The notes below the pieces were generated by a model. That model searched no databases. It was not told where the DNA came from and was given only the letters and a program-made list of their open reading frames with translations. From Apostichopus californicus (Eukaryota; Echinodermata; Holothuroidea; Aspidochirotida; Stichopodidae), in assembly GCA_020650975.1 (NCBI GenBank), contig JAIPMN010065847.1, forward strand, positions 1-25,580: 25,580 nt of DNA, read 5' to 3'. The position numbers and the translations under genes are program-made. Positions 1 through 9,789 of this stretch are shown here, piece after piece. Numbering within the stretch: the first letter of the stretch is position 1; the number at the start of each line of letters is the position of its first letter.

Positions 1-199
1 GAAGCCTGTATTTAACACCTAGGCTAGTGCCCCAGAAGGACAATTTGAAACAGTTTCCATGCCTACCACTAAATAATAAAACAAATCAGATGACCATGCC
101 ACTAATTAAGTTATGTTCAGGTCCAACACTGTGCCCTTTGAATTGGATTCTATCCCTCAAGAGCTCCTGATGTTGCATTATGCAACTTCTCTTAACACT

Positions 200-799
200 T
201 CAACTATGCCACAGAAGTGCAGGTATAAGTCGTGTAGTATGCTTAGGCTTACCTCCATCGAAAGTCTCTGCCTGCTGCAGCTTGTCCTGCCCCCTTTTGC
301 AACGCCAAGTAATGTATGAGTTTCTTTTCCCACATATAATACATTGTACAGGCAATACACCAGAGCTTCTGCTTGGTTGCCTCGATCTTTTCCGTCACTT
401 CTTCGTTTCAAATCATAAGGGGTCTCCTCTGGTACTGTCCGTTTTCTTGCAGCAATTATGCGCTTGCTATCATTAATGAACCGCATGTAACACGTATCGT
501 GGAACCCCATCATACTATGCTGTTGAACACACGCTTGATCGTAGTACTAGTAGGCCATGGAGTAACCCAATGTATTGGATTATTTCGGCGATGTCACTGT
601 CTCTGCCGCTGAGATTAGGACAATCTTTGGCGCAGAAAGTAACTTTAGTCCATCGTTTATTCGTCAGTGCCTTGACTGCTTCAAATTTTACAGAATCAAT
701 GTGCATTAAGCACTGTAGATTTCGTGTGTCGGAACAGACTAGCGCCCGTGGGAGCCGCCATGTTTGTTGTTTTCTACAAAGATTGCACTCAGAACTCAT
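200..799 (-). pseudogene. Frameshifted relic of a cysteine-rich, zinc-finger-like invertebrate protein
   Basis: Three adjacent minus-strand frames read as consecutive parts of one protein. Frame A (799 to about 540) starts MSSECNLC, giving a Cys-x2-Cys pair, and holds FCAKDCPNLSGRDSDIAEI. Frame B (about 540 to 365) holds GFHDTCYMRFINDSKR. Frame C (about 360 to 200) holds LPVQCIICGKRNSYITWR, a second Cys-x2-Cys, then a region rich in K and Q. From memory this order (GRxxDIA, GFHxxCYxRFxD, LPxxCIICxK) matches a large family of uncharacterised, lineage-expanded invertebrate proteins with Cys/His-rich modules. Its function is unknown. At least two frameshifts break the reading frame, and frame C ends in TGA at 200-202. 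A good splice donor (GAG|GTAAGCC) at 252/253 could mean that frame C is the end of an exon, so a recently dead gene or an assembly error are both possible. The family match is by eye only. Confidence 0.5.
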
Positions 800-1066
800 G
801 GCTCATTGGACAATTCATATCACATGATACAGATATCTCACTGGCGCACAACTTTTGAACGTAATACGGCAGGTTTCTTAACATACGCAATAAAAAATAT
901 AGTTCGATCTTTCGAGCGACATTGTAAAAAAACTGCAGGAAAGCACATGGAGAACTTTTGGATCATTAATCTTCATTAATTTATGTATTCAATGCTGTAG
1001 AGAAATTTTAGTCCCGCAGTTGCTGGAACGAAACAAGCGAATTTCGACCTTCAGCTGATGGCCTAT

Positions 1067-2300
1067 TATTACAATCTATTAAATTTATATACTTTAAAGG
1101 TACTTGTACAAGTACAGGGTTTCTAGTTGTTCATATGTGTCTTATACCAAACAAAATGCACCTGACCTATATGCACGGTGGAGGCGTGGGGTTGGGAGAG
1201 TGGGGTTACGTTAACTCTCGATAGGACCTGTGAAACTTTTTTCCCTAAGTTCCTAAGCTCAAATTTAACCTCTCTATTCCGGAAACGGGAATGCGAACAG
1301 GCTATGTGTAGAGCAATAAATGATGAAAATTAGTGGATGTAGATTACATAAAAAAGAAAGAAGTGAACCACATACAGTAGGTGAGTTCAAAACCAACAAC
1401 AAAATGAAATCACACATACACAAACTCAGCCCAAAATTGAATTACTTGGATACGAATCAACACTAAATGAAGTCTAGCGTGTCTGTGTGTGTAGCGGGGG
1501 GGGGGGGGGGCGGTGGATTCCCTCTTTGTCACCAGGTCCTGCACTATACCCACCTCCCTTAATTCCTTCATTGATTACAACAATCTATTGACCTTATTTA
1601 CTTACCTAATGAGGGTTTAACTGGATGTCCTTTGTTCTGGTGTAAATATCATGACTCAATGACCTTTAGTTTCAATAATATGGAAATCCTTCATTGTTAT
1701 ATTCAATCCTTGATTATTGGTTCTGGTATCGAATGGTCCTGGAAGTGGGAGGTTGTGTCCAACTGTTTGTTTTTGGAAGTGTTGATGAACATCCAATACC
1801 ATAGCAATAGATCAAGCCTTTCTAAATCTAAGGTCAATGTAACAGTATCGAAATTGCATTACAAAACCAGTAAATATATTCAAATTGTGCATACATCAAT
1901 CCGATATACAAAGCAGTGCTTCTGCTCTGAGCAGGACTACCCTCATTATAGATGACAATCATAATAAATAAAAAATAAAGTCAGGAACACATCCACTACT
2001 TCATGTATTACCGTGTTCGCCGTGTTAAAACCTGTCGTACAACTGATGTGCCATACGTTCTGATTTGAGCCTTTGGTTTACACTTATGTACTGCTTACTT
2101 TTATTTGAAAAACTTTTTCAAATATGAGTTTCTTCTTTAGTAAACGTAGGGACATAACACATCTATTCACAATTATCCAACCGAGGCAGAGGTCAATCTG
2201 TATATACAAAGCAGGCAAACGTCAGTTACTAAATTTATACACTGATGACGTGAAAGCCTTTGTAACGCCTTTACAAATTCGCCTGTTTTAAGTAACGTTT
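1067..2300 (+). repeat. Dispersed ~1.2-kb element, copy 1
   Basis: This stretch matches 5826-7010 in the same orientation almost throughout, at roughly four bases in five by eye. Shared landmarks include GGTACTTGTAC near the left end, AGAGCAATAAATGATG, a GT-rich run leading into poly-G (G15 at 1496-1510), CCAGGTCCTGCACTATACCC, and GTGAAAGCCTTTGTAACGC near the right end. No terminal inverted repeats, target duplication or coding capacity could be recognised. It is an unclassified interspersed repeat. The strand is arbitrary. Confidence 0.8.
1914..1980 (+). mobile_element. Possible short retroposon insertion inside repeat copy 1
   Basis: Copy 1 has about 60 extra bases here compared with the short spacer in copy 2 (around 6680-6690). 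The extra piece ends in an A-rich tail (AATAAATAAAAAATAAAG) and is flanked by a possible short duplication (acaaag/ataaag). That is what a 5'-truncated LINE or SINE insertion would leave. The piece is too short to classify, and a deletion in copy 2 would explain it equally well. Confidence 0.25.
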
Positions 2301-2959
2301 GTTGGTTATGACACGTACATTGAATATGGGAACTGTTCAATTGATATTCTCGCTAAATCGAACCTACTATAACGGTTTCTATTTACAAGGAAATCACATA
2401 ACGTCACCGCATTATGAAGTCCTGGCCTAGCTAAGTTCTTACTTGGATGAAGTACTAGTTTCTAATTTGTACCCCGTACATAATCTTACCGCTTGTCGAC
2501 GAGCCACACGACAGTTACTCAACCATCGGCATGTACATTAACCTTGATAGAAAATGTCAATGCGGAATCGCGCAAAACAACGTACACTAACCATTGTGAC
2601 CCCTTGTCCCTATTGACACTCGACTCTAACGGTTCGCCTTGAACGTATATGATTCCACAACAACTGAAGCCATGCACTTATAGCTACCACGTTCCTTTTG
2701 AGGTTACCCGAAAAATGAAACTTAGCTAAGTGGTACATTTCTCGATGTTTATCGCAATGTCCAATTAAAATAATGTCATTTAGAGTACTTTCTTTTAAAC
2801 AGTCGAACTGCAGCTGGAACACACGCAGCTAATCAGGACTGTACACAAATGTACATTGACACGAACAGCAGATCACAGGACTCGTTTCTTAGCAACACAA
2901 ATCTCATTGCCGTTTATGCTCGTAAACAAGGGCGTATGATATGATAGGAGTGAAAATCG
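2301..2959. other. Unannotated spacer
   Basis: Moderately AT-rich sequence. I see no repeat structure, RNA gene or splice-bounded exon. The minus-strand reading frame at 2610-2822 has no recognisable motif. Confidence 0.5.
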
Positions 2960-3050
2960 TACACAATACGATAGCAATAGCCTTTTCTAAATCTAAGGTA
3001 AATGTGACAGTATCATAATTCAAATTACAAAACCAGTAAATAGCTCTAAA
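2960..3050 (+). repeat. Partial third copy of the dispersed element
   Basis: A stretch including TCTAAATCTAAGGTAAATG and ATTACAAAACCAGTAAATA matches 1797-1880 in copy 1 and 6560-6655 in copy 2. Only this ~90-bp internal piece is present, so it is a fragment or a separately mobilised internal module. Confidence 0.7.
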
Positions 3051-3110
3051 TTTACTACAATAAAATATCACTGTAAAGACACAAATCTGTGACCAATGTT
3101 CTAAATACAT

Positions 3111-3177
3111 CCATGGATAAGTTATTATAAGTTATCCATAATAAATTATCCATTATAAGTTATCCATGATAAGTTAC
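3111..3177. repeat. Short imperfect tandem/inverted repeat, TTATCCAT type
   Basis: Four or five variants of ATAAGTTATCCAT follow one another with some inverted relationships (GGATAAGTTA against TTATCC). It is simple AT-rich sequence that could form small hairpins. No function can be assigned. Confidence 0.6.
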
Positions 3178-3541
3178 TGTCATAACATATATGGTTCCAT
3201 AAATAGTTTTGCTCTTCGCTTTTGTCTAAAATTCCCAGTCAGTTTTTCGTTATTTATTGACTTCAACTTTCTTCCCTAACTTCAACTTTTCTATCTCAAT
3301 TTTGATTTTACACCAGCATGTCATCTTTATGTGTCAAAGTTCGACTACTTTGGTATCAAAATTTCTACCCAATTTCTACATTCTGCAAATATTTTTGTTT
3401 AAGCTTGTCATATATAGAATGTCATATATAGAAATGTTCATTTCTTCGTTGTTTCGCTACTTTTATAACTTTTTATTTTATTAGCCTCTTACCTGTTTTC
3501 AATCTCTCCTGCGTCTGCAACCACGAGGTACAATAAAACCG

Positions 3542-3571
3542 AACCGGTTCAATTTTGACTATTAACCGGTT
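3542..3571. promoter_or_regulatory. Pair of AACCGGTT sites (Grainyhead-type consensus)
   Basis: Two exact AACCGGTT palindromes lie at 3542-3549 and 3564-3571, 22 bp apart centre to centre, about two helical turns. AACCGGTT is the established Grainyhead/GRHL core. No promoter or gene start is visible beside them, so an enhancer role is only inferred. Confidence 0.25.
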
Positions 3572-3809
3572 ATTTATTTTAGTGTCAACAGGTTACTTAT
3601 TGTTCATGCAGATATGTCATTAATGTGATCAACAATCGCCTTGGAAACGTTTATTGTTTTACTATTTGTACAATACAGGACTGTGTGTCATGCTGGAGAT
3701 CTATTTGATGATCTCAGTAATGAATCCAACATAAATAGTGTTAAATATACAGTACTTTATTTGTTAAACAATCCCCCAGCAAAGATTGTAAACGTTCGTG
3801 TATTTTTCA

Positions 3810-3854
3810 CGTGATGTCATCTTCTAATGAAATTGGTTAGATGATGACGTCACG
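3810..3854. other. Imperfect palindrome containing a CRE
   Basis: Arms GTGATGTCATCTTCTAA (3811-3827) and TTAGATGATGACGTCAC (3837-3853) are inverted repeats matching at 15 of 17 positions, with one further pair outside (3810/3854) and a 9-base loop. The right arm contains the full CRE TGACGTCA (3845-3852), the left arm its decayed partner TGATGTCA. It may be a regulatory palindrome or the core of an old foldback element. Confidence 0.55.
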
Positions 3855-4283
3855 CTGGTAACTGACGATGATTGTTAGTCAGGGATAATTCGTGATTCAA
3901 TGTGCAGAGGATATGTCACGTGACCGAGGTAAATTATAATCTTGAAAAACTGGTTAAATTCGTTTAAATTGTGTACCTCGACGCCTCGATCTTTACTCTA
4001 GCAATGTACTATTAAAGAAAATTGTAGGCATAAATTACAGTAGATACCTTTTTATATTACACACGCTCAAAACTAAAATTATGGCAATATCATCAAGGTG
4101 CTGAATGTGTACTGTTAATGCAGCAATCAACTTGTAGTACTAACTCTTAGTGCGGCTGAATAGACACAAATATATGAAATGATATTTTAAAAATGGTACT
4201 TACAGCAGTCTCAAAAGAAACCCATTAATGAAGCAATTAAACAAAACAATCCTCAAATTTTGTAATCACAAATATGCCTTTAC
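3855..4283. other. Unannotated AT-rich spacer
   Basis: Contains a GTCACGTGAC motif (E-box CACGTG) near 3916. No gene or repeat was recognised. Confidence 0.45.
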
Positions 4284-4339
4284 CTGTTTCACGAAAAGGT
4301 CATTGAACACTTTCTTGTTTGCTAATTCTTCACACACGA
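4284..4339 (-). other. Weak candidate coding exon
   Basis: On the minus strand an AG acceptor (TACATTGTAG) precedes 56 bases. Read from the third base they encode VCEELANKKVFNDLFVKQ, followed by a donor CAG|GTAAAG. The peptide looks protein-like, and the acceptor coincides with the edge of the 99-bp tandem array. The polypyrimidine tract is weak, and an open stretch this short is common by chance in AT-rich DNA. Unrecognised; low confidence. Confidence 0.2.
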
Positions 4340-4342
4340 CTA

Positions 4343-4738
4343 CAATGTATGTTGAGAGACATTAGTTGAGGTAGTTTATTGTACGGAACTTTGGAATGTG
4401 TGGCAGAAACTTCTCAAACACTGATTGGAGCTTACTAACTGCAATGTAGGCTGAAAAACATTGGTTGAGGTAGTTTATAGTACAGAACTATGACATGTGT
4501 GGCAGAAACTTCTCAAACAAAGATTGCAGCTTAATGCCTGCAATGTATGGTGAGAGACATTGGTTGAGGTAGTTTAGAGGACAGAACTATGGAATGTGTG
4601 GCAGAAACTTCTCAAACAAAGATTGCAGCTTAATGCCTGCAATGTATGGTGAGAGACATTGGTTGAGGTAGTTTATAGCACAGAACTATGAAATATGTGG
4701 CAGAAACTTCTCATACAATGATTGCAGCTTTAACTATT
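4343..4738 (+). repeat. Four-copy 99-bp tandem array carrying TGAGGTAGT in every copy
   Basis: Monomers start at 4343, 4442, 4541 and 4640, an exact 99-bp spacing. Each contains TTGAGGTAGTTT followed about 40 bases later by GGCAGAAACTTCTCA. TGAGGTAGT, identical to bases 1-9 of let-7, is at 4367, 4466, 4565 and 4664. In copies 2 and 3, CATTGGTTGAGGTAGTTT can pair with AAACTTCTCAAACAAAG (about 14 pairs with small internal loops), giving a hairpin of about 64 nt. Monomer junctions also hold ATTGCAG/CTGCAAT. The first copy is the most diverged. Confidence 0.9.
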
Positions 4739-5739
4739 TAATGTTTTTGCAGCTTTAACTGTTTACTGTTTGAAGTAATTACTGTATATAATCAGATGGA
4801 ATATATTAATCTAAACGGCTAGAAAGAGATATGGTAATAAAGTTGGCACTATATTATTCTGGCAATCTTTCAATATTTGTTATTCCCTGCTCACTCATTA
4901 ATATTCAAAGGACCTTTACAAAAAACGATAGAGATCATCTACTACCTATGACCAGCACATGTACCAAGTATAACTTTAAACTAACTTATGCACAAATGCT
5001 TTATCTAGCAGATTTAACTCTGGTGTCACCAATCATTCATATTTAGTGACGTGATGGCATTCACAATACCTGCATATACTCCTTACCAAATATGAAGCAG
5101 ATCATGCTCACAGCTGCAAAGAATAATGATCTGCCCAGAACTTGATGAAAAAGGGGGGAGCACTCATTGGTCAAACACCAGACCCTACCAGAGGTAAAGT
5201 AAGCCTCTAGTATATGACCAGAGTGATAGCACATCAGTGGAACAGTCCTCCCTGAAAGTGTGCACTATATTTTTTACGCAATGGTGATCAGTGTGGATTA
5301 AGGTTGTTTAGTGTAGGGAACATGTCCAGTAATTGAGAAGACCTAGCTGTGTAGGTCTGGATTTAAAGCTTGCAGAAACTAAACTTACAATAACTTTATT
5401 CACGTTAAAGACATTTTGCTTCCAGCATATTTAAGTGTATAACATATGGTAAAGCTAATACAGGGTATTTTTACAAACTTAGTAGCCGGGTAAGTTCCGT
5501 ATGCACATAATACTTTAAACTTGAACAATTGAAACCACTCATGCGAATTTGTTGCCACAAAGAAACAATAATTTGTAATAGAGAAGTATAGACACAGTGA
5601 CGTCAGACGGAATAATTGTATCATGGCAACCGTTACGGAGTTTAAGCACTTTATAATTGTTTTTGCTGTAATAATATACGCTTCGAAGAAAAGTAGATTT
5701 TGTTGTTCAAGGCATAGTCCATGATATGTTTTATAATAT
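4739..5739. other. Unannotated spacer
   Basis: Contains a CRE (TGACGTCA) at 5598-5605 and several chance ORFs. The minus-strand frame at 5400-5765 (121 codons) has AT-driven composition and no motif I recognise. A 27-base minus-strand piece (5087-5113) sits between a fair acceptor (TATTCTTTGCAG) and donor (TTG|GTAAGGAG), but is too short to call. Confidence 0.45.
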
Positions 5740-5825
5740 GTTGATGGGAGGGGACTGGGGTACAATTCTATTGCCTGGCTATCAGGTCTTGCACTATCTC
5801 CACCTTCCTTAATACCTTCATTGAT
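5740..5825 (+). repeat. Extra partial unit in front of dispersed element copy 2
   Basis: TCAGGTCTTGCACTATC and ACCTTCCTTAATACCTTCATTGATTA here match an internal part of the element itself (1527-1590 and 6300-6360). Copy 2 therefore begins with a duplicated internal segment, about 520 bp before the same segment inside the copy. This suggests that the element once existed as tandem units of about 0.5 kb. Confidence 0.6.
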
Positions 5826-7010
5826 TAGTACAATATATTAACTGTATATACTTTCAAGGTACTTGTACCAGTACATGGGTTCTAGTTGTTGATAGGTGTC
5901 TTACCAAACAAAATACATGTAAACTATATAATGTACGGTAGACGGGATGGAGGAGGTACGTTGGTCCTCGTAGGGACCTGTGATTCGTTATTTTATGTTT
6001 ATTCGTTAAGTTCCTAGACACAATTGCTCAAATTAAACCTCTCTATTCCGCAACGGGAATGTGAACGGGCTATGTGTATAGAGCAATAAATGATGGCAAT
6101 TATTGCATGTAGATTACATAAACAAAGAAGAAAGTGAACCAGATAGGTGAGTTCAAAATCAACAAGAAAAGGAAATAACACATACACAAGCTCACCCAAA
6201 ATGAAATAACTTGAATACAAATTGACACTAAATGAAGTCCAGCGTGTCTGTGTGTGTGTGTGTGTGTGTAGGAGGGGGGGGTGGTGGATTCCCTCTTTGT
6301 CACCAGGTCCTGCACTATACCCACCTCCCTTAGTTCCTACATTGATTACAACAATCTATTAGCCTTATTTACTTACCTAATCAGGTTTTAATTGAATTTC
6401 CTTTGTTCTGGTGTAAATATCATTGACTCAATGACCTCTAGTTTCAATAACATGGAAATCCTTCATGTTATTTTAATCCTTGGTTATTGGTTCCGGTATC
6501 GAATGGTCCTGGAATGGGAGGTTGTGTCCAACTGTTTGGTTGAGGAAGTGTTGATTAATAAACAATGCCATAGTATTAGATCAAGCTTTCCTAAGTCTAA
6601 GGTGAATGTGACAGTATCGGAATTCCATTACAAAACCAGTCAATATGTCCAAACTGTGCAGACATCAATCCGATATATAAAGCTATTTTTAGGAACACAT
6701 CCACTACTTCATATTTTACGTGATCGCCGTGTTAAAAACTGTAGTACAACTAATGCGCCATACGTTCTGATTTGATTATTTGGTTACACTCATATTCTGT
6801 GTACTTTTATTTAAGCAATCTTTTTTTCAGATATGAGTCATTCCTTCAGTAAACGTTAGGAACATAACAAATATATTCATAATTATCCAACCGAGTCGGA
6901 GGTCACACTACATATACAATAGCAGGGATACGTCAGTTACTAAATTTATACACCGATAACGTGAAAGCCTTTGTAACGCTTTTGCGAATTGTCCTGCTTA
7001 AGTAACGCTT
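5826..7010 (+). repeat. Dispersed ~1.2-kb element, copy 2
   Basis: Direct-orientation homologue of 1067-2300. Small indels of +1, -2 and -1 bases relative to copy 1 fall inside the longest ORF, so no coding frame is conserved. It includes a (TG)n run at 6247-6269 followed by a G-run at 6271-6281, at the same place where copy 1 has poly-G. Homology fades after CTTAAGTAACGCTTAAG near 7010. Confidence 0.8.
6247..6281. repeat. (TG)n microsatellite plus G-run
   Basis: An uninterrupted TG dinucleotide run is followed by GGAGGGGGGGG. The corresponding place in the other copy has a short TG run and G15, so it is a mutable site inside the dispersed element. Confidence 0.95.
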
Positions 7011-8146
7011 AAGTGACTTCTTAAAAATGGCCCTAGGCTACATACTTTTTTTCTTCTATTATTTTATCGCCATAGGTAAATAGATTGATCACCGAAGATT
7101 GAATTTGAATACATAATTTAAATCAGAGGAACAATTAAGTCGGTTCCTCTGTTAGCTGTTGTTTTAAGATTTGCTTATTTCTTCTCCAATCCGATCGATA
7201 TTTTAGGAAATGTTATAGTCTAAGCATTGTTTGTTTCTTCCGTTGGTAAAGATATGAATATTCTCCTAGATTCGCTGAGGAGGTTTACAGAATAAACGTT
7301 TGAAATTTAACACAATTATTCCATATTAATATTAAACCAGCAGCTGTACGTAAAGTTCCTGTTTTTCATGATCTGAGTGATTTTCCACAGCTACTATTTG
7401 ACTGTTTACATCAGTGTAATTTATAAGACATTTTTGTAATAAAGGTTAAAGAAAATCATGAGCAAGTCCAAGTTTATTAATGATGGGTTATACTCTGCTT
7501 ATCGATGTGAACCTAGTCTATAGGCCTATAAGAAGTAATTTGTTCTGTTTGTTGAAGAATTGATCAAATAGAATTATATAAAGCAAAACTGAAGAAATAG
7601 CCAAGTACATGTATCCTAGTACCAAGTACTTCCGAAAAATGAGGTTCCTAGTACCAGGTATCATATAGTCCGATGATTACTTTGTAGGATCCGAGTACCT
7701 ATTTCGGAGTACAGTATTTAAGAAGCCGAGTACCGAGTACGAATTATACTATTTCATACAAGTACATTTGGTTTTTGAAATATACAAAAACCTAATATTT
7801 ATAACTGCTCCCGGTGGTGATTATAAGTAAATGATATAAACCGGTCGAATATGAACCCATTGTTCGTGTCTTGTTATTGTTTGACAAATTTTCAAATTTT
7901 AAATGTCTTAAAATGATGGATTAATAGGGGTCCAAGTGTAATGGTAATATTACAAACATGCTATAAATTGGTATATGTTAGAAACATACATTACTTATGC
8001 TTTCTTTGTACATCCTATATGTACTGTTCGTGATAATATGCTCGGCTATTCCCATTACATACACAAACCAAAAGACCTTGGCAATACCTAATCTCTCCCA
8101 AAATTGAATAATACAGATACCGATACTGTCAAACTTCTTTAAATCG
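7011..8146. other. Unannotated spacer with a GTAC-rich patch
   Basis: No gene was recognised. Around 7605-7750 there are many CTAGTACC, CCGAGTACC and AAGTAC words in both orientations, a degenerate patch of short inverted and direct repeats of unknown origin. Confidence 0.45.
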
Positions 8147-8300
8147 TAGTTACTAATGAGAAACTGATTAAAGTAATGTAAACCTCACGTACTAATGATG
8201 AACTGATTAAAGTAATTTAAACCGTTCATACTAACGAGGAACTGATTGAAGTAATGTAAACCTTACGTACTAATAATGAACTGATTAAAGTAATTTAACT
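8147..8300. repeat. 39-bp tandem array, about four copies
   Basis: CTGATTAAAGTAAT recurs at 8164, 8203, 8242 and 8281, a constant 39-bp period. Copies alternate between GTAATGTAAACC and GTAATTTAAACC, hinting at a 78-bp dimeric unit. Confidence 0.9.
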
Positions 8301-9224
8301 TGAAACGCAAGTGAAATCTATTGTTTTTCAATCGGACATAAAAAGACAAAACAAGACAAAACAAGACCAAACTGATCAGCAATTTATTGAACATTTATTT
8401 TATTTTATGATTAGGATCAACTTATTCGCAAACTGCTACTTTGAACTGTGATCATTTAGTACTAATGAACGATATTTTAACGCTTCTTTTTATCTTTTTT
8501 TTCAAGGAAAACACAGATCGTGAGTGGTGGGAGTAGATCACTAAGTTACTTCCACATATTTATGATAAAAGTCTGACTAAAGAAGGAAAGACCAGCTCCG
8601 TTCCAAGAGGCTCTCGAACACTTTCATTTTCGAGGGCGCTAGACCTTTTCTTGCGTGATGGTCACGTTATCAGTTCTCTTTATTGTCATGCAAATTTGAA
8701 TTTGAATTAAATATGAAGTTATTATGGCAATTGTCAAGATTTATCAAAGTTTATTTTTAGAAATGTCAGCAATTCATCCTTTCTTGCGGTTACTATAGTC
8801 CATTTCAAAGATGTAAATCGTTATTTAAATATTATTTAGTATCACCATCACCATCACCATCATCATCATCATAGCACTAAATTCTGCTAACTTGAATTGC
8901 CATAAAATTAAAGAATTCATCTACTAAAAATCACTGTTTATGGGGAATTTTGGACAAGTTTCATTTGAACTTTCTAGCTGATTCTAGCGGATATCGTTGT
9001 GATGGAGACACTATCTAGTCTCAGCATTGATATATTTATCAAGACAAACGGGTTACCGACGGATACATTTATTTGTACTTGAATCAGCGTTTTAGTTGAT
9101 TTTTATAATTGTTGGTTGATACTAAACGCTCATTGCAATGTATAAGTCATACATTTGAATAGACAAGTTAGCATTTAGAATAAAGATACAGATACCGAAA
9201 ATTAAAACAAAGTCATATGATTGT
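8301..9224. other. Spacer with two small simple repeats
   Basis: Three copies of a GACAAAACAA-like word lie at 8344-8370, and an ATCACC/ATC microsatellite at 8841-8872. No RNA gene or coding exon was recognised. Confidence 0.5.
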
Positions 9225-9659
9225 TTTACAAAAGGTGCCCCCAACAAATCGTGCCTCCCCAGGTGCCCCCCATATGCGATTTGTAGTGTTAAAAAAATAC
9301 TCAAAAATAAACTTTTTTAACAAAGGACGAAACGTATTATGTTCATTGGTAAAACTTCTTTCCACCGACCATCACAATAATCAGTTGTTTTCTCACTAAC
9401 AAGGTCACAGAGGCCCCGGCGTGATTCGCTAGTGCTTAAACTTTACTACAACTCTGCATTAATATCAATTTTCAACACTTTTATTTAAAACATTATCAAA
9501 GCAAAAGCGTTCATTTCCATTTTTTTTTAAACTCTTTTAACCGCCTCTATTCAAAACATAAATATCGGACATAGCCCGAAAATTCTTGAACATTAAAAAG
9601 GTAATTCAAGTTTCAAAATATAGTCCCAGATTGCATCTAAGGACCTTTAATTAATCTTT

Positions 9660-9789
9660 TTTTTTAAACCTTCCCCTTAGACCCCTCCCCCAGGACGGCA
9701 TTCACAAATAAACATTGTGCCCCCTAATAAAGTTCTGTGCCCTCCCTGTGCCCCACCCTCCCAGATTGAAATGTCTGGCGACGCCACTG
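9660..9789 (-). mobile_element. Terminal fragment of a hAT-type DNA transposon
   Basis: The sequence ends in CTGGCGACGCCACTG at 9789. Its reverse complement begins CAGTGGCGTCGCCAG, the usual form of a hAT terminal inverted repeat. Next to it lie C-rich GTGCCCCC-type words, and similar GTGCCCCC words recur at 9235-9270, so the remnant may extend left to about 9225. No second terminus or 8-bp target duplication was found, so it is a truncated, non-coding relic. Confidence 0.45.

Noticed and set aside
5424..5487. Plus-strand candidate exon between TTGCTTCCAG and CGG|GTAAGTTCC
   Set aside because: Only 21 codons and unsupported by neighbours. It shows how often AG...GT pairs with open frames arise by chance here.
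5400..5765. 121-codon minus-strand ORF
   Set aside because: AT-driven composition rich in Phe, Tyr, Ile and Leu, no motif, and no splice or start support.
1632..6775. Similar ORFs in the two copies of the dispersed element (1632-1955 and 6392-6775)
   Set aside because: Indels of +1, -2 and -1 throw the frames apart and back between the copies, and flanking non-coding parts are equally similar, so no protein is conserved.
8514..8526. 13-nt plus-strand piece between a strong pyrimidine tract (TTTTTTTTCAAG) and GTGAGTGG
   Set aside because: Too short for a credible exon without transcript evidence.
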